Assembly (NCBI GenBank): GCA_000226015.1
Contig: JH153509.1
Location: 134,922-170,961, forward strand
Length of the DNA stretch: 36,040 nucleotides
Direction: 5' to 3'
Source of the DNA: Mnemiopsis leidyi
Lineage: Eukaryota; Ctenophora; Tentaculata; Lobata; Bolinopsidae
How positions within the stretch are numbered: the stretch's first letter is position 1; every line of letters starts with the position of its first letter. This document shows, in pieces, positions 10,655-23,700 of the stretch. The notes beneath the pieces were generated by a model, which was given only the letters and a program-made list of their open reading frames with translations, searched no databases and was not told the DNA's origin. The position numbers and the translations under genes were made by a program.

Positions 10655-11490
10655 GGGTAGCTCAAAAAAAACTCAATAGGGATCACCCTAAAATTCCCAA
10701 AATAGATATGGAGTTTTTTAGAGTTATAGTTAAATTTTCCCAAATTGATACGAAAGTCATTCTAAGAGGCTTTTTTGGTGAATAAATAGTACCATGCGAT
10801 AAATTCTTAAAAATTCTGTATAATGCAACTGAAATTAGTCAAAATTCTATATCCAAAAAACTCAATATCACCCTAAAATTTCCAAAATTGATTTATAGAG
10901 TTTTTAGATTTAAAATTAAACTTTCCCAATTTGATCAAAAAACCATTTGAAAGTAATTTATGGGTCGTTCACATAATCATATGACGTCAGCAAATTTTCG
11001 GTAATTTTTACCCCCCCTCCCCCCCCTTAGTCATCATTCATCATCATGACAAAACCCCCCCCCCCCCTAAATGTCAGAGGCAAATTAACATAATGNNNNN
11101 NNNNNNNNNGATTTCTGAATCAGAATTTTTACTTGAAAATTTTCCTCTGATTTTTGTAAAATTCTGTATAAAAATTTTCAAAAGAAATCAAAAAATTTCA
11201 AAAAAATCCTATAAATCCAAAATTTTTTGATGACATCATCATTGGCCAAACCCCCTCCCCCCTCGTCATTAATCATCATCATTTGGAAACCCCCTCCCCC
11301 CCTAGGTGATGACGTCATATGTGAACGACCCCTTAAGATGCATTTAGTGGTTAACACGTGGTAGATTTAAAGATATTACTGTATACTGCAACTGAAAAGG
11401 TCCAAAATAAGTCAAAATTCTATATCTAAAAAACTCAATGTGGTGCCCTAAAATTCCCAAAATGGATATAGAGTTTTTCGAGTTGCCCCC
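10655..11490. repeat. Three-copy tandem repeat of about 190 bp, interrupted by a MITE
   Basis: The block aaaaactcaat, then ccctaaaattcccaaaat, then gagttttt occurs near 10668, 10851 and 11429, with shared flanks such as tgtataatgcaactga. After subtracting the inserted MITE, the spacing between the second and third copies is about 205 bp, close to the 185 bp between the first two. The MITE therefore landed in an existing array. Confidence 0.75.
10961..11332. mobile_element. Non-autonomous DNA transposon (MITE), PIF/Harbinger-like
   Basis: Terminal inverted repeats: the left end GGGTCGTTCACATA (from 10962) and the reverse complement of the right end, GGGTCGTTCACATA, match over 14 bp, and a TGACGTCA palindrome follows on both sides. 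The element is about 372 bp and flanked by TTA on both sides, a 3-bp duplication typical of PIF/Harbinger elements, whose ends often begin GGG. It has no coding capacity. Poly-C tracts and a 14-base gap (11096-11109) lie inside. The superfamily call is tentative. Confidence 0.7.
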
Positions 11491-11783
11491 TCCCCCCCCC
11501 CTCAACTGTTAATAATGACATTAACATACAATGCAGTATTAAAGTATTGGTGAATACAATGAAAATGTTAATAATCGTGAACATATTTTTCGAGATCAAC
11601 TGCAAAATTTAAAATCACCTAAGTACAATAAAAGAGAATTATATACAGTATGCAAAACTAGTATTCAAGGAAGGCCGTTCAAATAGGTTTGCAAATCATG
11701 GCCATCTAATAAATCCTGATGCATGTGTCACAGAGATGTCCGTGTGCAATGTTTCTAACTAAATCCTTCAGTTCTGGGGAGTT
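11491..11783. other. PNKP 3' flank (minus strand); no feature seen
   Basis: AT-rich with no exon recognised. No canonical minus-strand AATAAA was found near the PNKP stop. Confidence 0.4.
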
Positions 11784-14700
11784 TCAACTGCCTAGAAACA
11801 TTGAGTACAGCTCCTCTAAATGTTTCTCGGCAAAATACGGGGTGAAGTTGATGTGAAGCACATCTGAAAACCCTTCAGAGGAACTTGGAGCGTGGAATCT
11901 AGACTTGAAGGTGTTAAACGCGATCCCAGGAACTTGGATTCCAGACTGTGCTATTCTCCTAAATCTGAAAAGTTGACGGTCAGATGGAATGTTCTGACAG
12001 TTGGAGGTCTCACGAATATTCCGGACAATGGAACTAAGCTTCGGGTTTAGCTTTGGGTAGCCAGACGTTGTCTTGCCCTGCTGCAGTCAGACAATATTTT
12101 AGCTTATCAAATTGAGATAAAATTGAAGATAAAGATAGTGTGCTAAAATTGAAGATAAAGATAGTGTGCTGATACCTGTTGTTGTGTCTGGCGTGGTCGA
12201 TAGTTGTGTTCATTACGAAACATCGGACTGGAACTGTGTACTTCTTAGCTACCTCTATATAGCTGAAACAGAATCACGATTTCACCCCTGATCTTTTTTA
12301 AATTAATTATCATAAAAATGAAGATTGAATTAAAGTTATTGTTACACGTCGTTAATTGAGTCTGAGAAAAAGCCAATAGATATTTTCGGGGCACAAATTT
12401 TTGTTTTTTGTTACAGCAAAAACGTGCCCTATTGATAAATCGCGGCAAATTTCGTATGCTCTGGTCAGAACACAGAAGGTTAATTTCTAAGTGAGGATCT
12501 TAATCATATTGCAAATCGATCACGTTGAACTAAAATTGAACTGAATTCATGATCAAAATAAGAGCAAATTTTGCGATTTAGGCTTGAAGTTGGGAGGGGG
12601 TCCGACTGTGATGATGTCATCAAGGGGTGGGGTAAAAATGCCAAAAATAGTTTAATCCATTATGATTGATATAAAAAAACTAAAATGATTTGTGAATGAA
12701 ATCAAAACGTACGTTCACAAGTGCGCGTAATAAGATACAAAAAGATACATGCGCGTTACGCATGCAGGAATTCAAAGTGAGACTGAATCGGAAGCTAAGC
12801 CAAAGCCGCATGCGCTGCGAACGTGTTGCAGAAATCAAGCTTCTCCTCACCCGTCCAGAGAACCCTATGTAATAGGAGGCACAAACCGTTTTCTCGATGC
12901 TTCATCTGGGCATGTGTTGTCAATAACCACACTTTTTCCGGCCGACAAGCTATTTTCGATCAAGGCCACGCACTTGTTGTAGTTTTTCAGATCGTCTAAA
13001 TTTACTCGCTCGTACGATTTTAGGTGTCGCTTACAGAAAGTGGATTTGCCGCTACCAGGATAGCCGACCATTATCACCATCTGAAAATATAAGAGTCACC
13101 TTGTTATGTGATTATAACCAATCAATAGCCTTAAATTGATGGGTACTTAAATTGATGAGTGTATTCGTGAAGGGGCCAGGCAAAGATTCATACAGGCAAG
13201 GCTCCGGTGATTCCAACTATAATTCTGCTACTACTGATTCTGAAGAAGGCGGGATCTTTAAACGAGTGACCTTTCGTTCTTGGTCTTATCATTTGTACGA
13301 AAGGGTGTTCCCTTTGGAACTCATCTTAAATCCGCGACATCCAGATTATAACTTTATAAGAATTTCCAAAGAAAATTCGTCAGAAGAGCTACCGGCCTCT
13401 CTCTTGAATACCACCATTTTAATACCATGTACGACTTTAAGGACATATATGATCTTCAAGCGCTATCTTCTTCTTTGTAGGGACGAACATATCAGTTGCT
13501 CAAGTTAAGGGGGAATTGTAAAAATGTAGCTAGTAGATTTGACTGTACATGATCTGGGAATGGCTTTTCGTTCACTCGGTCAATGTTTACTCAACGTTGA
13601 AATATACAATATAATATGACATACTGCATTATATCTTATTGATCACACACTATAAAAAAAAATATATATATATATATATATTCTATAAGTTAAATTATAT
13701 GATTTGTAAGATCAGAAAGTAAAGGTTCTTACAAGGATGTTATTAAATAGAAGTATTGTACCAAATGAAACGCTCATGTTTCAGTGACTATTTGTAAGCT
13801 TTCGAACATACACTGTGTTCATGGTCACACTGAAAATATAATTATATGTCTATCACAAAAAGTAGCACACTATAAAAGTCTAAACTGCACACAAAAATGT
13901 TACGATTCAACTCATATTTTTTGCCGTTCCTATCCATTCTCTTTTATCTTTATTAAGTTAAAACAGTGACATTTCGGGTCAGACAAATACTAGTCGCGAA
14001 GTTACTATACATTGAGTGTTATTCATTAGCTGTGTAATTATTATGTTATTAGCTGTACATGACAGTGAAATTTTAGTTATAACGCTTTGCCCGCCCAGAT
14101 CTACGGCCTACACTAGTGCAAAATTTGTTTTATTCTAACTTTGGCAGGTTTGCTCTCGAGCATACAGCTCTAGTAAATTTGTAAATATGTATCTGTTTAC
14201 CCTTGCTTTAAAAGAATTGGTAAATTTATCTACTAAAAAGGTCGAGGAGTTTCTCAATTTTGATATGCCATTTCCTGAATTGACTGTTGTATTATAGAAT
14301 TTAGGGCCGACGTAATTCAGACTTCTGTCTCCAAGAGGAGGAAGTCTTTCCATGATCAGTTATTCGACATCTGGTAATGGTACTCAAAGTACTCTTACAA
14401 AGTTGACTACCTGTGTGCAGTTGCTAAGTACTTTGGCCATGACATCAATTAATTTTATGATGATTTACCCTATTTACCCTATTGATCTAACTATTAACTA
14501 CATTACGATTATTCTATTAAATACAGTTATCTCAATCAATTTTTCTGAATTACTTCAAAATCTCTGTTAATCTCAACACTTTAGTAAACTTCTAATAATT
14601 TCAGTGACACCTGATCCCTGGAGGTTCCCAGATGTAGGTGAAACGTCATAATAAAAAAAAATCTCACGCCTACATTTGAACTAGTTTCACAAGCTTAACT

Positions 14701-17700
14701 TGATAGGTTCCCAGTTGTCAGTCAGCCAGAATAACAATGATTATAACTTTGTTCATTCCCGTGGTCTGTACGGCCGGCTTTTAAAAAACAAATCTCCTGA
14801 ACAACGAAATTTCCCCTTGTAGTTGTAACCGGCCTAATCAACTACTTGATTACCATCATTCAGGTGTTGGCAGAATTCAGTGGCAGAAAGGGCCCTGACT
14901 TCGCAGAATTTTAGAGTAGATAAATATTCCGCTGAATTTTAGTCGCCAATAGCATGCTCATATATAAAATAGTTTTGAATTCTCTCATGCGTCCTACTCA
15001 AGAGCTTATTCTGCCAACAGTTATAGATTCGTCTAGACCAATCAGCAGGCAGCTCTCCTGAACTATAGGATCAACCAATAACAGCCACCCCTATTTTTCT
15101 TTGGAGATGGATTGGTTGGTCTGCTCTCAAATTTACTTTTGAAAAGGGAAGTTAAAACTCGCTGCTTGAAAAGGGAAGTTAAAACTTGCTGTTGGGTCAC
15201 AGGCTGCGTGACTTTTTCTTGCGAATAATAAATACTAGCTGATATATGAATGGATTCCAGTCTTGACTGTTTTACAATAGATTTGAATTTCGGCAAGTTG
15301 ATAAGGCTCAGTTGGCAGATTTGAGATGCAACATTTGTGGGGGGGGGGGCAAATTGATCACATGAAATTTTTAAAATATTTCTGTGGTCAAATGGTCAAT
15401 ATGACCATGACAACGAGAATTGCGCCCGATTTGTTTGGTTTCAGGCGGACGCTTAAGATTTCCATCTCTCTTTTAGACTAGATACCGCTATGAAGTTGCA
15501 GTAATTAAAGTTGCAGTTGTTATTGTAAACTACTATCCTGATATTATAGGTATGCCGCTATGAAGTAAGAACAACGGCTAACTGAAAATTTAACTAAAAA
15601 CTATAACGTTTTGACTGTGACTGGTAAACATATTACCAAGCATGAGCTTGGATCCTGAACGATATTCGACGCTACAGCCTACTCTAACAAAGACTAGGTG
15701 AAACTGAAAGGTAGAAACGCATGCAGACTTAGTGGCGGCAATTTCGCTTAAAAAACTCTGCTGAGTGCTGCGCATTGCTGAACCTCGTCAAATCGTAAAT
15801 GTGGACGACACAGTGTCGTGGGGGCAGTTACGTCCTTTCTTGTTGACTCATTTTCGTTGTTGTAAATACGTTCGCGTTACTTTAACGGTGTCATATCTTT
15901 TGTTCAGAAACATTGGGGCAGTGATTATTCGTTCAATCGTTTAATAGTGCTTAATCGTAGAGTTTTAACAATCAATCTACACGGACACCAATATTGGAAT
16001 GTTCCGCTATTTTTGCTAGCTTTACCTACCCGCCATTTCCGCTAGCTACCTACTCTACTATAAGGCAGGCCTTTCCACTTTATAGCTGTCCGCTATTTTG
16101 CAACCACATTTAGCATACCCAAATCCGGTCATACCGAGTACAAACCTATGGACATGACTCTTGTACATACTGTGCAGTGTGCTGCGCGCATCATGCATTT
16201 ACAATTTATTTGATCCCTTACGCCATGTAAATACTTTACGTAGGAGCAGCCACACAAGCTCGTTCACGTGGTTACTATCGTCTTGCGGAGTTTCACACAT
16301 GTTTGCTTCTGTCACACCAGAAACCATGAAATTTACATACCTACCTACCCACCCCACCCCAAAATCCAACCACCATAAACCATCTACGTCAGTTTTTTGC
16401 CTTGTAAAAAAGTATTATAGATGGAATAAATCCAAATTTTCCATGGTCATGGGGCAAATTCCAGGGTGTCGTGGTCATGATCGCCTTCCCCCTCCTCATT
16501 TACGCATTAAGTGTTACATGGAGGCAATTTAAGATGTTAAAAGATTTATTAATGAGGACAAGAATACCTTGTGGAAATTGGACGAGTGGAAATACTACTT
16601 GTGGCACCCAGTTTTTTAAAATTTGTCACGATTAGAAGCGTGATACTCATCGCCATTTAAAGTTTTGAGCCAACCTTGTCATTTGCTGTGCATTGTGATT
16701 CCACTGTTACAGAATTAAGATAACGTCATGACGTCATAAATCTTTATGGCTTTGATCAGGATTATTCTTCACTTTAATGTTATGAAATAAGGTAGAGAAA
16801 GGAGGGGCTTTTAAAAAATATATTTATTCTTTAAGTTTCGATAATGATTAAGGATGGAAAGGGTTTTTGTCCGCTTATACCATAATGTTTAGATCACGAG
16901 GACTTAGAGCTACTTCTTATTTATCTATTGAAATATCCAAAAAAATATATCCAAGTTGTTAAACTTCATGTTCATCAGTCGCTGGATTCAGTCACCCTGA
17001 CTACTCCAATTGTAACAACTTGCTTACTTAGATGTGATAAATGTTCAAAAAGAAAGATCTGCAGCTGATATTCGTTCTTCTAGTTGGACTAGGATTCGCT
17101 GCTGATGTTCCAGGTATGTTTGAAATTTACTAATTTAGTTATCCAACCCAAATCCAGGATTACTTGTACTTATCCAATACCCAGCTTTGTCGGAAATTTT
17201 TAAAATTCACGAGTGATTGACTGGGAAAGAGAGACCAGCTTTATTGGTTTAACATCAATAGCAGCTTAAATGGACCCTTTCAAATTTTGCTACTTTTGGG
17301 CCTATCTAAAACACTAAGTTACTACAAATGACAACGCTGAGATTGAAAATTGTTTCAATATCCGGTCCCAGTAGTAATGATATAATTTATAGTAATGATA
17401 TATAACTTATAATTTACTATTTATAATAGTATAATTAATAGTTGTATACAATAGATATGGAAATAACTAATAAAACGTGACAACAATTATGAGTTACGAC
17501 AAGTGACAACATTAACTAGAAATTGAAAGTAAGTAGTAATGAAAATACAACATTGCAACTGTTATAAGTACAGCTACCTCAGGTGACTGGACAGCAGTAC
17601 AACCTGGTATTATCATACCTCTAGACCTAGAAAACACTCCTCTAGAGATAAAGACTAACAGTACACTAGGAAGTAGAGATGTAGTGTCTGTGAACTTCTC

Positions 17701-20700
17701 TACAACACAGAGAGAGTATGCAGGAGGAGTAGGGATCTACTTCTACTCCCCCACCATACAGTACTTGCTCTACTGGTGTAGCTACTCCAGGACTAACTTC
17801 CCCACAAACCTGCCTGTAGAAGTAAACAAGGTATGGAGAATAACGGTAGATAAAACTGCAGGGATAAGAGTAAAGATACACTGTAATGGTGTGGAAGTTC
17901 TCAATGTTCTCCTGTCTGACACGTGTAGTAACAACGTGTGGAGGGAACACTGGAGCAGGGACGTAGAGCTGATATACTTCCCGTCTTACTTCGACACTGC
18001 GTCTAACTATTACAGAGCTGGACAGACAGGTTTTTGTTAACACTAATTACAGTAAAACTAGTGATTTACAATAAGATATTTAACGTTAAAATAGGCGACC
18101 TGTAAATGTAATGTAATAAGTGCTATGTTAATAACTTACATAAAATAGTAGTCGAAAATTTGTCGAAAATTCAGAAACGATAATGCTGTGAATGTACTCC
18201 AGAGATAAGCTTCTAACGTATCTTTTTTATACCTGGCATGTATATATTATATATAACACTGATGAATATGATTATGATATACTGTATACATTGTACAACC
18301 AGATTGCCCGGGACTGAAGACAGAGTGGGAAAGCAAACTGGAAACAACAACACAGTTCCCAGTAGACCCCGGGACTGTGGTGGAAGTGAAATGTTCTGAC
18401 TCTGGAGCTATAAACACGGGGAGCAGTGAAGTGACCTGCACATCAGGCAGACTATTCACATTCCAGCAGGAGCCAAACTGTTCTAATCCAGGTAGTTATG
18501 TCATAAACAATTACACATACTAGTAAGTCGAGGACTTCACCCGCTCACAGTCTCACACAATTCAGCCCTGGCAAATTTCCAAGTAATTCTAGATGCACAT
18601 CTGCCGTTAAACTGTAGAGGCTCTACATTTATAGTCCCTGTCTACCATCCCCGTAGTCTCTCCTCGTAGTCTCTCTCTACAGTCGGAGAAATTAAAAAAA
18701 AGCAACACAGACTGAGGTGCCCAGGCAAACTATACCAGGAAAAATAGGGAAATTGGTGAAATTTTCAGTACAAAGTTTGTGTACTCTAGTTATAGAAAAA
18801 GTGGTCCTGCTGATCTTAAGTAAAAAAAGAAGAATATAATGTTTGTGTAAAGTTTGTGTAAACTAGTTGTAGATTTAGTAAAGAATACCGGTCGGTTTGT
18901 GTAAAGTTTGTGTAAACTAGTTGTAGATTTAGTAAAGAATATAATGTTTGTGTAAAGTTTGTGTAAACTAGTTGTAGATTTAGTAAAGAATATAATGTTT
19001 GTGTAAAGTTTGTGTAAACTAGTTGTAGATTTAGTAAAGAATATAATGTTTGTGTAAAGTTTGTGTAAACTAGTTGTAGATTTAGTAAAGAATACCGGTC
19101 AGTGACTGGAGGACTGTAAAAACTTGTACTTTTGGAGTGATATAATGAGAGTGTTAAACTGTACTGTTACATGTAAGAGTAGTTTTCCATCAAATTTATT
19201 CGTAGACTACCCTGAGCCCTCCTTAACTTAGATATCAAGGGAAACACTGTTCAACACAAACAAGAACAGCTAGAGGCAACTTAGCCAACAAAAAAGGACA
19301 ACAATTATGGGCATATAAAAAAAACGTGTCAATAAAAAACGTGTCAATAAAACACGTGTCAATAAAACACGTGTCAATAAACAAAGTTTTTTAATGTGTT
19401 TAATGATATGCTTAAAAGTAGTTGCGACTTTATGAGTTGTCTGACGCTGATATTTGATCCGCTAACTTATGATTCATACCTAACTTGAAATTATGTTGTG
19501 GGTGGTAGCTCAATTGGTAGAGCACTCATCTAGACAATGCAGAGGTTGTCGGATCATACCCGACTCGGCACGGTGCCGGTCCATGAATTTTCTGAATTGA
19601 CTATCAGTGGAAATCGTGTCCGTTCAAATATCTGCTCCGTACACATCATGTAGCTTGGTTGATCCTTCGGCCCACCCACAACATAACACACCCGTTAACA
19701 ATCAGTGCACACCTCTGGGAGTCGAGCTTGCTCGAAATGAGGACCTGAAGAAGGCCCCCTCCCCACTTGAAACCACATTCATAACTTGAAATTAATTATC
19801 TAACTAAGCCATTTTTGGCACATTATGTTATCTATGTTCGAATTGGTCAATTTTTTCTTTCTCTGCGATTTTTTTAATCTCATACTTATTTTAATTCGGA
19901 CAGTCCAACAGCCACATGTTACACAAGTGTAACGGCCAATTACAGGAGGCCGAATGTACAAATGTATCATGATAACAAAAGACGAGACGTGCGCTAGGAG
20001 TAGAGCCAGATCGATGAAGGATGTATTACCTATTACAGAGATGTAAAGACAGGTAACTGATAACACTTACACAATGTAAACATTACTCTTCAACATATTA
20101 TAATAATATACTAAATTAGCGTTCTGTGAGTGCTAGGTAACTTTATGAAATTGTTTGGATTACAATGTAGTAGGGAAATTGTTGACAATAGAGACACAAT
20201 AATGCTGTTCGTTTGCTACCACTTCAAAGATATGCTATACATACTTGTAAAACATGTTTCTTCTACACTCCAAAAATGTTGTCTTTCATGGAATGTATAT
20301 CAGTCGCAAAACGCAAAGCGTGCCTCAGTCAGAAAAGTCACGTGGTTTCAGATTCCTTGTAATTTCAAGTTAAAAATTTCCATTTTTCGGCTATAGCTGA
20401 TGATTTTTTTGATTTTAAACTATCAATTTCGGATTCCTCGTCAAATTTTACGTCGAAACACTGGTTTAACTTTTTTCCTAGCTCCAAGTTGAAAATTTCC
20501 ATTATCAAATTTCCATATCAAATTTCCATATCAAATTCAGATTCCGCGTCAAATTTTACGTGAAAATACTGGTCTAACTTTTCTTATAGCTCTAAGTTGA
20601 AAAAACTTTTTTATTTTTTGAAACCCGGACCAAAACTTGACGAAAAATCGATTGAGAATAGTCCCGAGGTTCAAAAATTTTTTGTTAGGTGTTTTTTCTG

Positions 20701-23700
20701 GGGGGGGGGGGGGGGCAATTCATTTCATAATTTTACCGATATATATAAAAATAATTAATCTAATCATAATATAAATTGTACAACCAGATTGCCCGGGACT
20801 GAAGACAGAGTGGGAAAGCAAACTGGAAACAACAACACAGTTCCCAGTAGACCCCGGGACTGTGGTGGAAGTGACATGTTCTGACTCTGGAATTATAAAC
20901 TCAGGGAGCAGTGAAGTGACCTGCACGTCAGGCAGACTATTCACATTCCAGCAGATTTAAATCCAGGTAGTTATGTCACAACCAATTTCTTATACGATGT
21001 GCAGTTTTTTTAATATTGTTGAAATGTTTGACTTATTTTTATTCGTGGATAACCCAATTTTTCCATCTCTAATACTTTTTTGCCGAAGGCAAAAAAGTAA
21101 AATAGATGGTTTACAGTGGTCGGATTTTGGAGGTGGTAGGTGGGTAGGTAGGTAGATGGACGTGTCCGCTGTCCGGTGTCACAAAGCAATTTAACACATA
21201 GTGCAGTGCGCGCCACCGTTACCATGTCGACGGNNNNNNNNNNACGGCTGTATCTCGGCAACGGTTTGATCATTATAGATGCCCTTTGGAGGAGTATAGT
21301 CGAGGGTTTGAGCTTTCACCTGTAAAATTTTCATGCTCCTACGCCATTTATAATTTAAGTTATAAAGAATCCCATGAAAATTTTGCTCATTTTTTGCTAA
21401 CTTCAAGTGGGTTTTTCGTCCAATGCGTGTTCTTAAACATCGGGTTTAGGCATCCAAAACCGATTTATTTTAGGTAATTTTAAAAGTTATTATGTTTCCA
21501 AGTGGGGCACGAAAGGTCGACCTTTTTNAACCCCCCCTTAATGATATGTTTAAAAGAAGTTATGACTTTATGAGTTTTCGCACGCTAATATTTGATCCGC
21601 TAACTTATAAATCATACCCAAGTTGAAATTAATTAGGCCATATTTGGCAAATTATGATACTTATGATCGAATCGGTCAAGTTTACAAACCTAACCAAGCA
21701 AATCTTTTTCTATGATATGTATCATGATAAGAAAAGACGAGGCGAGTCCTGGAGCAAGAACTATGGGGGATATATTCGGTGGGACATCTACTTTAGATAC
21801 GTTTCATTATATGCCTCCTAAAATCTTGTTATTTTCCGAATGACTTACTAAATCTTGGAATTGATTTTATCATTAACGGTCAGTGTTTCAGAGAAAATAG
21901 GAAGAGTTGAACTGGGTCACAACTGAAAACCTGGCAACTTATCACAGTGTAGAACTGTAGAAGTAGAGTTTAGTCTTCAACGCGATCAAAAAAGGGACGT
22001 AACCAGGCAAGTACTTAAATTTTTAACATTTTTACTGAAAATTTAGACATTTCTTTACATTTTTGATATGTATCTTGATTTTGTTCCGTACTCTTAGCAT
22101 TACCCATTAGCTATGAGTAAATTGAAGACTCATTAGGTAATTAGATGGTAAAGACAAAAATTTACACTAATTTTTGGATACAAACAAGAAAAAAGAAGGA
22201 AATTTACCTCTTGCTTTGAGGACTCCAGTTTCTTGCTATCTTGAACAAGAGGCAAATTTTCCGCAATGTATTTCGGGATATAGAACGATTTCCAACTCCA
22301 CTGCGTCGACTCTGCTTGCCCTTAAATTTGAATGAAATAGTTAAACAGGTGGTTAAAGATCTGGGAGCTTGAAATACATGTATTCGATCTATCTTGTCCT
22401 ATTGATAAAATCCAGTACCCATCATGACGCCATGATGGAGTAATCCGAACGATCACCACGTTGAAGTAAGGTAGAGGTGTCAAACTTAAAGGATGGAAAC
22501 AAAAACCTTTTACATAAGCTTTGTTTGTTGGCAACAATAGGAGGATCTGCCTCCAGCAGAATAGAATACGTAATTTTGTCTGTAATTTGTCTTTTTTCTG
22601 GGTACACATCAGCACTAAAATCTAGTGTTTTAAACTTTGACGTGTATGTTCTTATCTAGGTTACACATCAGCACTAAAATCTAGTGTCTTATATATAGAC
22701 ATTTAGGTTCTGACCACAATGACTAAATTCTGGCTATCCCATAATCCATATTGGCGTTTTTAAATGGATTTAAAAGATTGAACTTTTGGTCGATTCCAGA
22801 TCTTCAGTTTTCACGCAAAAAGCCAATTTTAAAATGATATTATAAATAGCTTGGTTTGCGAATATTTCTAGCTAGTCGAAGGTGGCGTAGACTCGAGGAA
22901 TGTACGCGAATAGTGCAGGTCGGGTGATATTAACGTTACGTGTTCATGACACCATCACTTACATCCCAACCATCCCTTTCAGGAGACCAATTTACGATGA
23001 GAACACCACCGTAGATGTATGTCAACATATCATGAAAAATAGTGACCTTCCCCGGGGACTTGTTATCTCGAACCTCGATTAGCCGTGGTCACGTGATCGA
23101 GGCGGATAGGGGTGCCCGGTACATGGGCTCCCTCATTGTTTTACCGGGTAATTATATCTGCACATCAACAGCAGGGAGGTCGCGGGAGATAGTGAGAATT
23201 GGACATGCTCGCTCCTTTGTAGCGGTATATCCTGATTATGCCGACGTTTTTCTGCTTTAAAGATCGCGTATGTTTTTTTTTCTGGTGATTTATTAGCAGT
23301 AATACGGTGTTATTGTTGCTTTCTTGCTATATGATCCTTTGATGGAGGAATTATTTTCTTTAACCTGTTTACGAACTTCAGCAATGGAGTTTAATTTTCG
23401 CTTCAGAACTTTGCATTATCCTTAAATTATTCAAGCTAAATATTTTCCAGTTTTTCCTTCTAGTCAAATCCTTCTCATAAATGATCATAATATCGGCAAT
23501 ATTTTATTCAAAACCTGTATAACATGACTTAAACTATTCAATAACTTGTAAAGTGCATGCTGAATTCCTCATCCGATATCAGAGCTAGACTGTCGCCACT
23601 CAAAAAGATAGTGTTAGGTGACCACTTTGTAGAAACTAAGTCAATAATAAGCTAGTCCGACATTGTGTGCAAACTAAGTCACTAACCGAGAAAGAAGTTC

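Noticed and set aside
16161-16532. 123-codon plus-strand frame
   Set aside because: Overlaps a dispersed repeat that recurs inverted at 21076-21160; no domain.
17666-18043. 125-codon minus-strand frame
   Set aside because: Antisense shadow of exon 2 of the secreted CCP gene, which has splice sites and in-phase neighbours.
20788-20966. Treating the duplicated CCP exon as an intact second sushi module
   Set aside because: The indel removes the last cysteine and introduces TAA at 20958-20960, so the module is incomplete as written.
22403-22615. Minus-strand frame with SAGGR, considered as the PNKP GDAAGR exon
   Set aside because: No acceptor in the right phase; the true exon with GDAAGR and KDFSSSDR was found at 23817-23945.
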